NCBI RefSeq assembly: GCF_020423045.1 | Contig: NZ_CP081943.1 | Span: forward strand, 5,456,001 to 5,520,000 | Reading direction: 5' to 3' | Source of the DNA: Pseudomonas sp. MM213 | Lineage (GTDB): Bacteria; Pseudomonadota; Gammaproteobacteria; Pseudomonadales; Pseudomonadaceae | DNA length: 64,000 nt | Shown: one piece after another, positions 1 through 8,275 of the stretch | How the letters are laid out: each line of letters opens with the position of its first letter | Position numbering within the stretch: the first letter of the stretch is position 1 | Program-made: the position numbers and the translations under genes | The notes under the pieces: model-generated | What the model saw: only the letters and a program-made list of their open reading frames with translations | What the model was told of the DNA's origin: nothing | Database searches by the model: none

Positions 1-217
1 GCGCTTTTGGTCGTCGGTTGGCTGGAAGATTGTTGTTTTTGGTAGCCAAGGGTGTGTAGCAGGTCTGTATCGGCAGCAATCGCGAGAGCTGAAAGGATTT
101 TGTCAGACGGTTCTGTAACAAAAGTTTTTGCAGGGGGCTTAAGCTTTTTTTCACATGGGTTTCACCGACTGCCGACGCGAGCCTCTCTACCCTCGCAGCA
201 TCGAATGTAAGTGATGC

Positions 218-910
218 ATGCCGGTGAGGCGGCCTGATGTGGAATTGAGACTGAGTCTGTTCGGGGTCAAACGCTCGATTGATCTGAGCCGTTTTACCCG
301 CTATCGAAACACCGCAGTGGTACTCGCCTCGGCGCTGTTGGTGATCCCGTTGACCGTCTGGCTGTTGCGGCCTGCCGCCGTTCCGGACCTGGCCCATGGC
401 AATGTCTCGGGCGCCCGGGCGTTGTTATCCGGTTGGGCCAAGGGCGACATGATTGTGCTGGTGCGCCATGTCGAGCGCTGCGATCACTCGACGGCCGCGT
501 GTCTGACGGGCAATGACGGCATCACGGATCGTTCGCGCAGCGTCGCCGTGAGTGTCGGTGCGCAATTCGAAAGGCTCGGCCTGGGCGAGGCTGACGTTTA
601 CAACAGCCCGATGATGCGGACCGCACAGACGGCCTCCTACATGTTCAACAAGGTGAGTACCCATGAGGAGTGGTTGATCAATTGCAAGGGCACTATGTTA
701 CGTGACGCGCTGGCGCATAAAGTGCCAGGGCGTAATCTGATTCTGGTGACCCACAGTGAATGCATGGCGCAGATCGAAAAAGGCCTCAAGCTGCCGACGG
801 CCACTCTTGGCTATGGCGCCTCTTTGTTTATCTCCGCCGAATCGCTACAGGCGCCGCGAATGCTTGGTTATATCGAAGCTTCCGACTGGCGCTCGGTGAC
901 CAGCCAATGA
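218..910 (+). CDS. Membrane-anchored histidine phosphatase family protein
   Basis: A 230-residue histidine phosphatase (phosphoglycerate mutase-like fold). The phosphate pocket motif is seen as VRHVERC, with R83-H84 placing the catalytic histidine, and the second histidine lies in THSE near residue 179. A single hydrophobic stretch at about residues 31–51 follows a basic N-terminus, so the catalytic domain is probably held on the periplasmic side. The architecture resembles the Ais/PmrG group that trims phosphate from lipopolysaccharide core heptose; that substrate is inferred from family resemblance only. Its stop overlaps the start of the PAP2-type gene (ATGA), so the two are co-transcribed and probably act on envelope phosphate groups together. 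Confidence 0.8.
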   Translation: MPVRRPDVELRLSLFGVKRSIDLSRFTRYRNTAVVLASALLVIPLTVWLLRPAAVPDLAHGNVSGARALLSGWAKGDMIVLVRHVERCDHSTAACLTGNDGITDRSRSVAVSVGAQFERLGLGEADVYNSPMMRTAQTASYMFNKVSTHEEWLINCKGTMLRDALAHKVPGRNLILVTHSECMAQIEKGLKLPTATLGYGASLFISAESLQAPRMLGYIEASDWRSVTSQ

Positions 911-1781
911 GTAATCCCATGCGTTTTTACTACTTCAACTTCGGTATTCCACTGGCCTGCGCAGCCGTCGTTTTTCTGACGTTCGACATGACCAAAATCG
1001 ACATCGCGTTCAGTAATCTTTTTTTGATCCGCTGACCCAGACCTTCCCGCTCGACCAGGTTCACTTCTTTGAAAAGCTCACCCATAAATGGGCGCGCATC
1101 ATTCCGAACTGGACTGCTGAAATTGCCTTGATCGGCGCGATGCTGTCGTTTGTCTGGCCGCTGATCAACCCGCAAAAACGTCCGCGTCTTGGCCGATTCC
1201 TGGAGCGGAGCAAAGCCGCTCCGGTGCTGAAGTTTGCCTATGACCATCGTCGGGATTTTCTGTTTGTGGTGTTCGCGTTTGCCATTTGCACCGGGGTGAT
1301 CCATTTCCTCAAGGCGCACACCAGCGTGTATTGCCCAATTGAAACGACGCTATATGGCGGGAAAATTGCCCACATGGAGTGGTACGAAAACTTCCAACTG
1401 TTCAGGGAAGCCGGTGAGGGGCGCTGCTGGCCGGGCGGGCATGCGTCCGGCGGGTTCACCATGCTGGCGCTGTACTTCGTCGCGCGCCGCTACCGCTGGC
1501 GCTATTCGAAAGCGCTGATGTACGGCTCGCTGCTGCTCGGTTTCGTCTACGGCACGACGCGGGTCCTGCAAGGCTGGCACTACATGTCCCACACATTCTG
1601 GGCCGGGATCTTCGTGTGGCTGGCGTGTTTGCTGACGGCGTTGGCGTTTTATGGGCGAGCGCGGCTGGATGTGCCGGTGGATCAGATGACATCACTGTCG
1701 GCTGGCCGTCCGTCATCGCGAGCAGGCTCGCTCCCGCAAGGGAACGCGGTCCAGTGTGGGAGCGAGCCTGCTCGCGATTAA
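907..1781 (+). pseudogene. PAP2-family membrane phosphatase, frameshifted in a T run
   Basis: The reading frame opens at the ATGA overlap with the upstream gene (MSNPMRFYYFNFG...). It reaches a premature TGA at 1033–1035, just after a run of seven T at 1019–1025. Adding one T restores a continuous protein through LFFDPLTQTF into the downstream frame, which carries membrane segments and PAP2-type motifs: GRCWPGGHASGG (catalytic SGH-like site) and GTTRVLQGWHYMSHTFWAG (third motif with conserved R and H). It would be a polytopic phosphatase of lipid or undecaprenyl-type phosphates. A homopolymer sequencing error, a true null mutation and slippage-based expression all fit. The last roughly 30 codons run through a REP palindrome and look unlike family sequence. 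Confidence 0.75.
1716..1778. repeat. REP-type inverted pair (BIME)
   Basis: Two facing copies of TCGCGAGCAGGCTCGCTCCC lie about 20 bp apart. This is the classic Pseudomonas REP core in BIME arrangement. A single half of the same family lies at 2424–2447. The pair overlaps the 3' end of the PAP2 frame and so supplies its last codons. Confidence 0.85.
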
Positions 1782-1801
1782 CGATGACGCGGTATGCCTG
1801 C

Positions 1802-2062
1802 CTACTCCTGCGGATCAACGTTATCCAGTGCCTGGTTCACTGCCAGCTCCGCCAGCATGATGATCTGCGCAATGGCCAGCGCGGTGTTGCGCTGTGAACC
1901 GTCGAGGTAGGTGGCTAAATCGCTGGTCATGACGCTGGCGGATGCCAATGACTCGCAGGCATGGGCGAGGAGGTTTTCAGTGCCGATGTCGGGGAGAATC
2001 GTGAAAAAGGGGCTGGGGCGGTATGGGGGGGTAGTTGGGGGATCGGGGATTAATTTGTCCAT
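1802..2062 (-). CDS. DUF6124 family protein
   Basis: An 86-residue cytoplasmic protein of a small family common in Pseudomonas (DUF6124, formerly annotated DUF3077). The family core is recognisable: TENLLAHACESLASASVM, a single-site DG-rich turn (YLDGSQRNTALA) and a helical tail IIMLAELAVNQALDN. I chose the ATG at 2062 because AAAGGAAAA lies just upstream at good spacing; a longer frame upstream is basic and unlike the family. The function of the family is unknown. Many paralogues usually occur per genome, often as single-gene units, and this copy also appears to be monocistronic. Confidence 0.75.
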   Translation of the reverse strand: MDKLIPDPPTTPPYRPSPFFTILPDIGTENLLAHACESLASASVMTSDLATYLDGSQRNTALAIAQIIMLAELAVNQALDNVDPQE

Positions 2063-2471
2063 ACAAATTTTCCTTTTGCGTTGGAGCCGCCGCTTGCCGT
2101 TTCTCACGCGGCTAAGAGGTGGCAGCTATGTGCGGGGTGAGAAAACCGGTTATGGACACCCGGGCCAGACCAAAGTCTGCCCGCACACAGCCGCCATAAC
2201 GCATTTGCGGACAGCGGATAAGCTGGCGCGATTATGCGGTTACAGGCTCTGTATGACCATAAGTTGCCAGGTTCTCACACCCGATCACTGAGTTTTCAGT
2301 GACAAGCAAAGACTAAAGAGCCCGCTTCCGAGCAACAACCTTAAAAATCTGTGGGCGTTTTCTTCGTTTTTGGTAGGAGATGTCCTGCAATGACGACGAC
2401 ATTTTTATCGACAGTGAAGCCGCCATCGCGAGCAGGCTCGCTCCTACAGGAGACTGCGGTCGTACGCGTAA
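2063..2471. other. Intergenic region with no supported gene
   Basis: I see no credible coding sequence here. It holds the 5' region of the DUF6124 gene, a small palindrome CACTGA-GTTT-TCAGTG near 2286–2302, and a single REP half at 2424–2447 with the core GCGAGCAGGCTCGCTCC. Confidence 0.6.
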
Positions 2472-2567
2472 TCCGTGAGCAAAGTCATCAAGCGGATGGC
2501 GTACGGCTACCGGGACAGCGAATTCTTTTTCATGAAGACCAAGAGCGTCTTTCCCGGTAATCCGTGA
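2472..2567 (+). pseudogene. C-terminal remnant of an ISL3-type transposase
   Basis: About 31 in-frame codons read VIKRMAYGYRDSEFFFMK followed by a short tail and TGA. This resembles the very C-terminus of ISL3/IS1001-type DDE transposases (IKR-AYG-RD-E-F). An in-frame stop at 2469 precedes it, and no other part of the transposase or terminal repeat can be found nearby. It is an old fossil of an insertion sequence. Confidence 0.55.
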
Positions 2568-2573
2568 AGAACC

Positions 2574-2599
2574 AAAAAAAAGCCCGCGGGAGGGCGGGC
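2574..2599 (-). terminator. Rho-independent terminator of the DUF2252 gene
   Basis: Read on the minus strand, a GC-rich stem GCCCGC...GCGGGC is followed by eight T. It lies about 100 bp past the stop of the DUF2252 gene. Confidence 0.7.
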
Positions 2600-2695
2600 A
2601 AACCGTAGTTTCTTGAATGAGCGAGCGCAATGTACCGGTTGCCGGGGCGCGATGGGGTGAAGAAAAATTCATCTGCGCCGCGGCTAAGTCGGGGC

Positions 2696-4099
2696 TTACG
2701 GCAAATGATCGGCCGCAAAGTCCGCCTCCGACCGTGCCCGCAAACGCCCCTTGCGACAGGCTTGCTGGAAGCGTTCGAAGTCGCGGTCATTCTGTTCGGT
2801 ATAGGTTTTCGCATACTTGAACAGCGCATCGGCCAGCGCATCGCTTTTGCCGATATAACCGCTGATCTGCGCGGCATGCCCGGAGGATTTGGCATGTGCA
2901 CGGGCGAGGGCGCGGCCGCAGATTCGGCCGTAGGCGGCAAAGGCTTCGGCGTCGAAGGTTTCCAGTTCGGCGGAGATTTTCATGTCGCGCAACTGGCGCA
3001 CGTAAAAATGGCGACCGTTGGGGCCGGTGGTCCAGCCGAGGAACAGATCACTGGCGGACTGCATCAGCCGTTGGCCATCGACCACGCGCTGACCGTTGTG
3101 CCGCACGCGAGACTTGGCCTTCACGTAGTCGGCGAGCACCGATCGCCGTGCTTCCTTGAATTGCAGGAACAACGGGAACTCTTGCTCGTCAGTCAGCAGC
3201 GCCACCAGGCAGCGCGTGCCGACACTGCCGACACCGACCACTTTGAACGCCAGGTCCTGAACATTGAAGCGCGACAACAGCCCGCGCCGGTCGGCTTGCA
3301 GGGTCATCCGATATTCATTCATGAACGTCTCGTAGAGCGGTCGCCAGTCCGCGAGCCGCAGCCAGTCATCGTCGGCATCCAGCAGCGTGGTGTTTTTGTG
3401 CAGATGGAAAATTTCCGGCAGGTCATCGCGAATGATCAGACGGCCTGCGGCGTCACGTTCACTGATTTTCGGCAACAATTCGGCATGGGTACGACGTTCG
3501 GCTTTGGCGATGGCGCGCTCCACGTGCTCCAGCGTGGCTTTACTCGCCTGTTGCCGCAGATCGTCATAACTGATGGACTCGTACCAAGTCTCCAACGCGC
3601 TTTGCTCCGCGCATTCGAGCATCGTTTGCTGATACGCGGCGACCACTTCGCGGCAGACGTTTTCTTCCACGGTTTCGCCATGGCGCAGGTCACGGGCGGC
3701 CACCATGAAACTCGCCACCAGACGTTTGACATCCCACTCCCAGGGGCCGGGATGGGCCTCATCGAAGTCATTGACGCTGAACAGCAGGTTGCGTTCCGGC
3801 GTGGCGAAACCGCCGAAGTTCATCAAGTGACTGTCACCGCAGATCGTCGACACCAGACCCATGTTCGCCGTGCCGGCCAGGTCGTGAGCCTGCAACAGCG
3901 CGTTGCCGCGATAAAAGGTGAACGGCGACACCAGCATGCGGCCGTAGCGCAACTCGACCAGAGAATTGACCCGTCCCTCGCTGGAGCGCTTGATCAGTGG
4001 CAGCGGGTCACGACTGGTTTTTCCGGTGGCCGCTTGATCACTGCGAGGGCAGTTTTTTCGAGCGTCCTTGCCTTGCTTCAAGCGGTCTTTGAGGGTCAT
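2696..4099 (-). CDS. DUF2252 domain-containing protein
   Basis: A 467-residue protein of the DUF2252 family (COG4320), a cytoplasmic family with a kinase-like pattern of motifs but no established reaction. The diagnostic segment is visible: FYRGNALL near residue 63, GDSHLMNFGGF near residue 88, then NDFDEAHPGPWEWDVKRL, which together resemble the catalytic and metal-binding loops of aminoglycoside-phosphotransferase-like enzymes. The C-terminus has the family motifs FYVRQLRDMK and ARAHAKSSGH. Length is normal for the family. It is a single-gene unit with its own terminator at 2574–2599. The dense open frame on the opposite strand is a composition artefact. Confidence 0.85.
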   Translation of the reverse strand: MTLKDRLKQGKDARKNCPRSDQAATGKTSRDPLPLIKRSSEGRVNSLVELRYGRMLVSPFTFYRGNALLQAHDLAGTANMGLVSTICGDSHLMNFGGFATPERNLLFSVNDFDEAHPGPWEWDVKRLVASFMVAARDLRHGETVEENVCREVVAAYQQTMLECAEQSALETWYESISYDDLRQQASKATLEHVERAIAKAERRTHAELLPKISERDAAGRLIIRDDLPEIFHLHKNTTLLDADDDWLRLADWRPLYETFMNEYRMTLQADRRGLLSRFNVQDLAFKVVGVGSVGTRCLVALLTDEQEFPLFLQFKEARRSVLADYVKAKSRVRHNGQRVVDGQRLMQSASDLFLGWTTGPNGRHFYVRQLRDMKISAELETFDAEAFAAYGRICGRALARAHAKSSGHAAQISGYIGKSDALADALFKYAKTYTEQNDRDFERFQQACRKGRLRARSEADFAADHLP

Positions 4100-4288
4100 G
4101 GGGGCTCGGTAGATAAGAGTGATGAAAGGTCAGGTTTTGGTATCCGAACGATTTGTCTTGGATGGGATGAGTGTAGAGAAAAATGCTCAAAGCACTGCTT
4201 CAAGTTGGTTGATGTCATTTTGATGTTGAAGTGGGCAGTAATGGCCCCTAAAGTGATTGTTCTTATGTTCAAGAGAAGGAACTCCCGC

Positions 4289-4492
4289 GTGAAGATTATC
4301 CAGTGCTCTTTGATCTTGGGTGCCGTGTTCGTGTTGAACGGCTGTGTGGTGCAAAGCACCTATAGCAAGACCATCGCCGTTACCAAGGACGCCGACGGTC
4401 GGGTGATTCAAACCGTTGAAAGCGAGACAGTGGTTCAGCCAGCCTCGGGTTACCCACTGCGACTGGAAAAAATCAAAGGTGTTCAACCTTGA
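4289..4492 (+). CDS. Small predicted lipoprotein, unknown function
   Basis: A 67-residue protein beginning with a short basic start, a hydrophobic segment (CSLILGAVFVLNG) and a lipobox L-N-G-C, so it should be lipidated at the cysteine near residue 19. The mature part is small and polar (VVQSTYSKTIAVTKDADGR...). I prefer the GTG at 4289, which has AGAAGGA nine bases upstream, over the ATG at 4265, which would add eight residues. Nothing identifies a function. It faces the next lipoprotein gene across a shared bidirectional terminator. Confidence 0.6.
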   Translation: MKIIQCSLILGAVFVLNGCVVQSTYSKTIAVTKDADGRVIQTVESETVVQPASGYPLRLEKIKGVQP

Positions 4493-4550
4493 TGGTTCGT
4501 TGAAAAAACATCTCTTGGAAATTGATCGCCGGATAAAAAATCCAGGCAAC

Positions 4551-4596
4551 AAAAAAGCCGTGAAGCTTCGATTTCTCGACGCTTCACGGCTTTTTT
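4551..4596. terminator. Bidirectional terminator
   Basis: AAAAAAGCCGTGAAGC and GCTTCACGGCTTTTTT form a perfect stem around a 14-nt loop, with A and T runs on both sides. It sits between the convergent lipoprotein genes and can stop transcription from either. Confidence 0.9.
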
Positions 4597-4629
4597 CAGT
4601 CTGCGCAGCAAGAACCTCTACGAGCCAGA

Positions 4630-5175
4630 CTACTTGGCCTTCGCGCTCTTGATGTCGCTGATGATTTGCTGCGCAATCGCCTGGACCTGTTTTTTGGTCA
4701 TGGCCGACATCACGCCTTCCCATGCCGACGATGACGTGTCGTAGGTTCGGGTGCCGATCAGGCTCCCCGATTTCAAGTCAGAAAAATCGGCGCTGGAATT
4801 GACCCAGGCGTTGCCCACCATAATGCCAGCGGCAACACGTGCCCCCGGCGTCAGGTAGCGGAAGTTGCTCACGTTGATGGTGATGCCGACGCCGTCCTTG
4901 GTGCCCGAACTCAACGTCTGAACCTCTGTAAGGCTGTAGCCGGCACGGGCGGCTTCTGCTTGCAGGGCCTCATTCCAGTCTCGCTGCAAAAGGGGCCAGT
5001 CTTCATTCTGCTGGACCTTGCTGTTCCCTTTGAAATTGACCACCAGGTTTTGCTTCGCCGACTCCTGAATCGCCAGTGTTTCACCACCGCCACTTTTTAC
5101 CGACGCAGCACAACCGCTCAGAAGTGACACGGCCAGGAAGCATGAAAGGGAGAGCAAATACTTTGGGTTTTTCAT
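4630..5175 (-). CDS. DUF4410-type lipoprotein
   Basis: A 181-residue lipoprotein. A signal peptide with lipobox L-S-G-C near residue 22 predicts outer- or inner-membrane anchoring. The mature domain matches the DUF4410 pattern: a central region W..ALQ.EA.RAGYSL, then ITINVSNFRYLTPGARVAAGIM (a glycine-rich hydrophobic strand) and a C-terminal helix QVQAIAQQIISDI. The molecular role of the family is unknown. The gene is the last core gene before the island. Its end faces the small lipoprotein gene across the shared terminator. Confidence 0.7.
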   Translation of the reverse strand: MKNPKYLLSLSCFLAVSLLSGCAASVKSGGGETLAIQESAKQNLVVNFKGNSKVQQNEDWPLLQRDWNEALQAEAARAGYSLTEVQTLSSGTKDGVGITINVSNFRYLTPGARVAAGIMVGNAWVNSSADFSDLKSGSLIGTRTYDTSSSAWEGVMSAMTKKQVQAIAQQIISDIKSAKAK

Positions 5176-5323
5176 TGAATGTCCATATCGGGAACGATTG
5201 GGTTGGCGCTAAACAGTGAGTGATAGCGATATGATGGCAGTTGGCGCAATCCTGAGGCGAAGCCACTGATTTCGTCAAGCGGCGCGGTAGCTATCAATGA
5301 ACCGACGTCAATCGTTCAGGCAC

Positions 5324-5361
5324 AAAAAAGGCACTTGCGATAATCGCCAAGTGCCTTTTTT
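5324..5361 (-). terminator. Terminator, probably the original ssrA terminator displaced by the island
   Basis: The stem GGCACTTG(GCG)/(CGC)CAAGTGCC is flanked by A and T runs. Read on the minus strand it comes right after the ssrA-like 3' end at 5371–5395, in the same relation as the terminator at 40665–40691 to the intact ssrA. Both are followed by GTGCCTGAA. This fits a native ssrA terminator pushed 35 kb away by integration. Confidence 0.75.
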
Positions 5362-5370
5362 GTTTAGCTT

Positions 5371-5395
5371 GTTTGGTGGGCCGGGGTAATCTGAA
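5371..5395 (-). repeat. Distal attachment site: imperfect copy of the ssrA 3' end
   Basis: On the minus strand this reads GTTCAGATTACCCCGGC then CCACCA. The tmRNA 3' end at 40703 onward reads GTTCAAATCCCCCCGGCTCCACCA. The copies differ by a few substitutions and one deletion. I take it as the far attachment site of the element integrated at ssrA. It is too short and degenerate to be a tRNA gene. Confidence 0.65.
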
Positions 5396-5447
5396 CAGGC
5401 TTTCTATCTACTTGAAATAAATAGTAAATTCTGGTTATAAAATTTTA

Positions 5448-5468
5448 TTGGAATACTGTTTGGAATAC
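5448..5468 (+). repeat. Paired TTGGAATAC sites at the left end (putative integrase arm sites)
   Basis: Two direct copies of TTGGAATAC begin at 5448 and 5460. The same pair with the same spacing and orientation occurs at 40568 and 40580 next to the integrase start. Confidence 0.7.
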
Positions 5469-5557
5469 CGATGTGGGTCATTCCGCTCTAATAGCCACGC
5501 CTGCCAGCCTCGACAACTGCTCTCGATAGGAGCGCTTTCTAGATCGGCGCCAGATAT

Positions 5558-6184
5558 TTAAGTGCGTCCGGAGCGTGTGAGCTTGAAATACACCTCTTCA
5601 TTGTCCAATAGCAGTTGCTTGTGGATGGTTTCGGACTCCGCCGCCAGCTCCTCACCCTCCAACCCCTTCAAGCAAGCAATCTTGTCGCTCAGCTCTTTTA
5701 GGGCTGTATTAAGCCTCGCTTGAATGCTCACTGCCGCTTTCTTGGCCTGGCGCTCACTCTCTGCCATTTGTTTGATGTGCTGCTCAGTTTTGTCTTTCAG
5801 CTTCCTCATCTCCTTGAGATGTAAAAGCTCGCGGCTATGGGCGCCAGTAATCAGTTCTTCTAGCGTGACTGAAATGCTACATCCAGCTTTTTTTGCTAGA
5901 CGGTTGAGTTGAGCCTTTATCTCATTCTGGATCGGAATGTTGTACGCCCGTTTATTCCTGTTTCGCTCCCTGAATCTCTTTTGTGTAGCTGCATTCAGCA
6001 TCCTTCGAACGACCTCTCTGCCCTCCGGTTGTTCAAGGAGATAGGTAATGCAGATGATCAAGTCATCGCGGTGACCCCTTCTCTCACAGAGCAACATGTT
6101 TCTCGCTCTCAAATATTCGTCAGCCCAAAGGAGGTGTTCTGGGGGGAGTCGAGAAAGCCATGTCAGAGCTGAATCCAAAATCAA
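5558..6184 (-). CDS. Island protein with a ribbon-helix-helix-like segment and coiled coil
   Basis: About 206–208 residues, unknown function. The middle (YNIPIQNEIKAQLNRLAKKA... SVTLEELI, roughly residues 80–112) looks like a ribbon-helix-helix DNA-binding motif. The rest of the C-terminal half is charged and helical (KEMRKLKDKTEQHIKQ..., ALKELSDKIACLKGLEGEELAAE), predicting a coiled coil. No ATG lies near the start. TTG at 6178 has AGAGG at good spacing, and TTG at 6184 is also possible. It is divergent from the winged-helix gene across a palindromic region, so it may regulate island genes. I do not recognise a named family. Confidence 0.6.
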   Translation of the reverse strand: MILDSALTWLSRLPPEHLLWADEYLRARNMLLCERRGHRDDLIICITYLLEQPEGREVVRRMLNAATQKRFRERNRNKRAYNIPIQNEIKAQLNRLAKKAGCSISVTLEELITGAHSRELLHLKEMRKLKDKTEQHIKQMAESERQAKKAAVSIQARLNTALKELSDKIACLKGLEGEELAAESETIHKQLLLDNEEVYFKLTRSGRT

Positions 6185-6200
6185 GTCCTCTACGGTTGAT

Positions 6201-6220
6201 TACGTAATATTACGCCGTAA
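6201..6220. promoter_or_regulatory. Overlapping palindromes in a divergent promoter region
   Basis: GTAATATTAC (6204–6213) and TTACGCCGTAA (6210–6220) are perfect palindromes that overlap between two divergent island genes, one of which has a ribbon-helix-helix-like motif. They are candidate operators. Confidence 0.5.
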
Positions 6221-6287
6221 TACAAGTCCTTCAAAGCGTATTCATTTCTGCGATATATTAAGCGTCACGCCAATCTCGAGAACATAA

Positions 6288-7610
6288 ATGTCACCTCATC
6301 ACCTCCTTTTGCTATCTGAGCTGAGTGGCATCAGCGCTGCCTCAAAGCTTTTTTTCGTGAAGCTCCTGCAGCGTTTTTCGGAGAAAACGTCCTTTTGCTT
6401 TGGGGTGAAATTGTTTGCGTCTGAGCTGGCTGTTACTGATCGCGTCGTAACAAATGCTTTGAAGGATCTGACTGCTTGTGATTATTTGATTCGCACTGTC
6501 AGCATCAAGGGTCCTGGCAGACCTACTCCGACTTATCGTTTTGGGGGGGCGTACGAGGACGCACTCAAGACAGCCATAAGGGACGAGCAGTTGGTACAGG
6601 GGGCGTTAGTGGATCGTGTGCTGAAATCCCGCCATAGCGAGAAAGTGGAGGGGTTGAGTACCGCCAATCGGTTGTTGCTCGCTGTTTTGTTAGGGTACTC
6701 AGATCGAGTTGGCTCTGTGACTGACTTAGACAGGGGCAAGCTGTGCCGGCTAACCGGGCTGACTCCATCAAGTCTTCAGCGGCAGCTTAAAAAGCTTCAT
6801 ACCTTGAAAAGTATCCGTGCAATCGCTCCGGGCGTAATGGCATCGGATCTATTTGGACCAATATCAAGCTCAATTTTTCTGAACCTGCAGAACCCGACCC
6901 GCTGCTTAGTCGGAGAGAGCGCAAATTTTTTCATTTACACACCCATAAGAGATTCGACTCTGTACGTGACTGGTTTCATTACAAAGTCTCTTGCTTACAG
7001 GATGTTGGAGATTGGGGACAAACACAGTCGAGGGGTGCTAAAGAAGACATATGAACGAACCTGGTCAGATGCCCAAGGCTTGCTTCCGGATCTTGCGCGG
7101 CTTGAAAAAATGTCAGAGCTACTTAAGGAAAAGCGCGTTAGCAGGCAACAGCTGTCGGTGATTTTGCAGGCGCGTTTAGAAGAATACGCGTCATTTCTTC
7201 TTTCTCATCACTGGACTGATTTGGCGTGTGAGACCTATACCGCCGACGCGATACTAGTCGATAGAATCAAGCGTCACCTCAAGGGCGAGAGTGATGAAAC
7301 CAGCGCCATAAAAGCTGGGCGCATAGGTGTCAGGCAGACCTCTGCTGACTTGGCTTTGCTTCTGCACGACACATCTGTTCTGTTGGCGTGCTGGGTCCAG
7401 CGGATGATGAACTGGGTGGTTGGAACACCCTATGAACTTATGAGGCACGTGATTTTGCCAAGCTCGAATAATGTGGGCTGGCTTCTCAAATTCGTCATTG
7501 TTTCTTACAGCGATAGCCCGGACACAGCGCTCGGATGCTACGTGCTTAGTGATACACGCGAACAGAAACAGATCATTTGTAAGTACAAAGATGAGGCTGC
7601 TGCCATCTGA
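6288..7610 (+). CDS. Island protein with winged-helix-like domains, unknown function
   Basis: A 440-residue protein I cannot assign to a named family. The N-terminal region (about residues 25–85) reads like a helix-turn-helix for transcription control: FASELAVTDRVVTNALKDL..C.YLIR then a wing-like GPGRPTPTY. A second similar unit follows near residues 120–180 (LLLAVLLGYSD..., LCRLTGLTPSSLQRQLKKL). The C-terminal half has no recognisable motif. Base composition is lower in GC than the defence genes downstream. Its position before alpA and a Gp2-like gene suggests a role in regulation or replication of the element. The start is the ATG at 6288; the ribosome site is weak. Confidence 0.6.
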   Translation: MSPHHLLLLSELSGISAASKLFFVKLLQRFSEKTSFCFGVKLFASELAVTDRVVTNALKDLTACDYLIRTVSIKGPGRPTPTYRFGGAYEDALKTAIRDEQLVQGALVDRVLKSRHSEKVEGLSTANRLLLAVLLGYSDRVGSVTDLDRGKLCRLTGLTPSSLQRQLKKLHTLKSIRAIAPGVMASDLFGPISSSIFLNLQNPTRCLVGESANFFIYTPIRDSTLYVTGFITKSLAYRMLEIGDKHSRGVLKKTYERTWSDAQGLLPDLARLEKMSELLKEKRVSRQQLSVILQARLEEYASFLLSHHWTDLACETYTADAILVDRIKRHLKGESDETSAIKAGRIGVRQTSADLALLLHDTSVLLACWVQRMMNWVVGTPYELMRHVILPSSNNVGWLLKFVIVSYSDSPDTALGCYVLSDTREQKQIICKYKDEAAAI

Positions 7611-7735
7611 GCTTCGGCGATTTTTCTGTTCGCGATCCCAGGAGCTTGGCAGCGTGGCGGCCACGATTTCATCCACATCAGCGGAAATAAATACTCAGCC
7701 CCTTGATCCTCTGAACGAATGCGAGGAGCCAGTTC

Positions 7736-7930
7736 ATGAGGATAATTCGCCTGAAAGAAGTCATGAAAATGACGGGCCTGGGTCGGTCCACTGTGTACAA
7801 GTACATTGCCGAAAGCACATTTCCGAAACCCATACCGCTGGGCGACAGGTGTGTGGGTTGGTTGGAAAGTGAGGTGCTTGGCTGGATCGTCAGCAAGGTT
7901 GAGGAGCGGGATTTGCTGGTAGGCGTTTAG
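7736..7930 (+). CDS. alpA: AlpA family phage-type transcriptional regulator
   Basis: A 64-residue MerR-like helix-turn-helix protein of the AlpA family. The family pattern is complete: LKEVMKMTGLGRSTVYKYI (helix-turn-helix), FPKPIPLGDRCVGWLESEV and W at the C-terminus. GAGGAG precedes the ATG at good spacing. In P4-like elements AlpA proteins switch on the integrase or excision genes; that role is inferred here. It lies between the winged-helix gene and the Gp2-like gene, a common order in Pseudomonas islands with a P4-type integrase. Confidence 0.9.
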   Translation: MRIIRLKEVMKMTGLGRSTVYKYIAESTFPKPIPLGDRCVGWLESEVLGWIVSKVEERDLLVGV

Positions 7931-8110
7931 CAGAGTGCCATTTCGACAGCCGTGCTGGGTGCTCGCTTCGGTGGTTGGATGCAGTGATGGCTGGGCAGCT
8001 TTCACTCGCATATTTCTTTTCCGGAACAGTTTTGAGCGAGAGTGCGCGCTCTAGCCCTTGCGTGGCGTCGCTTGAGCCTTCAATAGTTCTTCTGTGTGGG
8101 TAGTATGCTT

Positions 8111-8263
8111 TAGATAGTTATTATCTATTTGATAGATAGATCGCCAAGCATTGGCTGACGCAGCAGGCCTAGGGGCATTAACCCCTAGGCAGAGAGTGAA
8201 CAAGCACCCAATCGCATAGGTTAAGAAAATACTCAGCGTGTTGTTGATATGTAAATCAACAAC
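8111..8263. other. Palindrome-rich region upstream of the Gp2-like gene, candidate origin
   Basis: The gap between alpA and the Gp2-like gene (7931–8275) holds three inverted repeats: TAGATA-5 nt-TATCTA at 8111–8127, a perfect 9-bp pair GCCTAGGGG/CCCCTAGGC at 8167–8190, and a perfect 9-bp pair GTTGTTGAT/ATCAACAAC at 8240–8263. Repeated GATAG units lie around 8130. None has a T run, so terminators are unlikely. Placement just before a replication-type gene suggests an origin or operators. Confidence 0.5.
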
Positions 8264-8275
8264 AGAGTACTAACC

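Noticed and set aside
2630..4261. Long plus-strand frame opposite the DUF2252 gene
   Set aside because: Only its end (4289–4492), with a lipobox and ribosome site, is credible; the rest is the shadow of DUF2252.
5371..5400. A tRNA gene at the left island end
   Set aside because: Only the T arm and acceptor 3' strand are present and they match ssrA; no D or anticodon arm can be folded.
8103..8263. A CRISPR array
   Set aside because: The repeats are few, short and palindromic with no regular spacers; nothing array-like occurs anywhere in the window.
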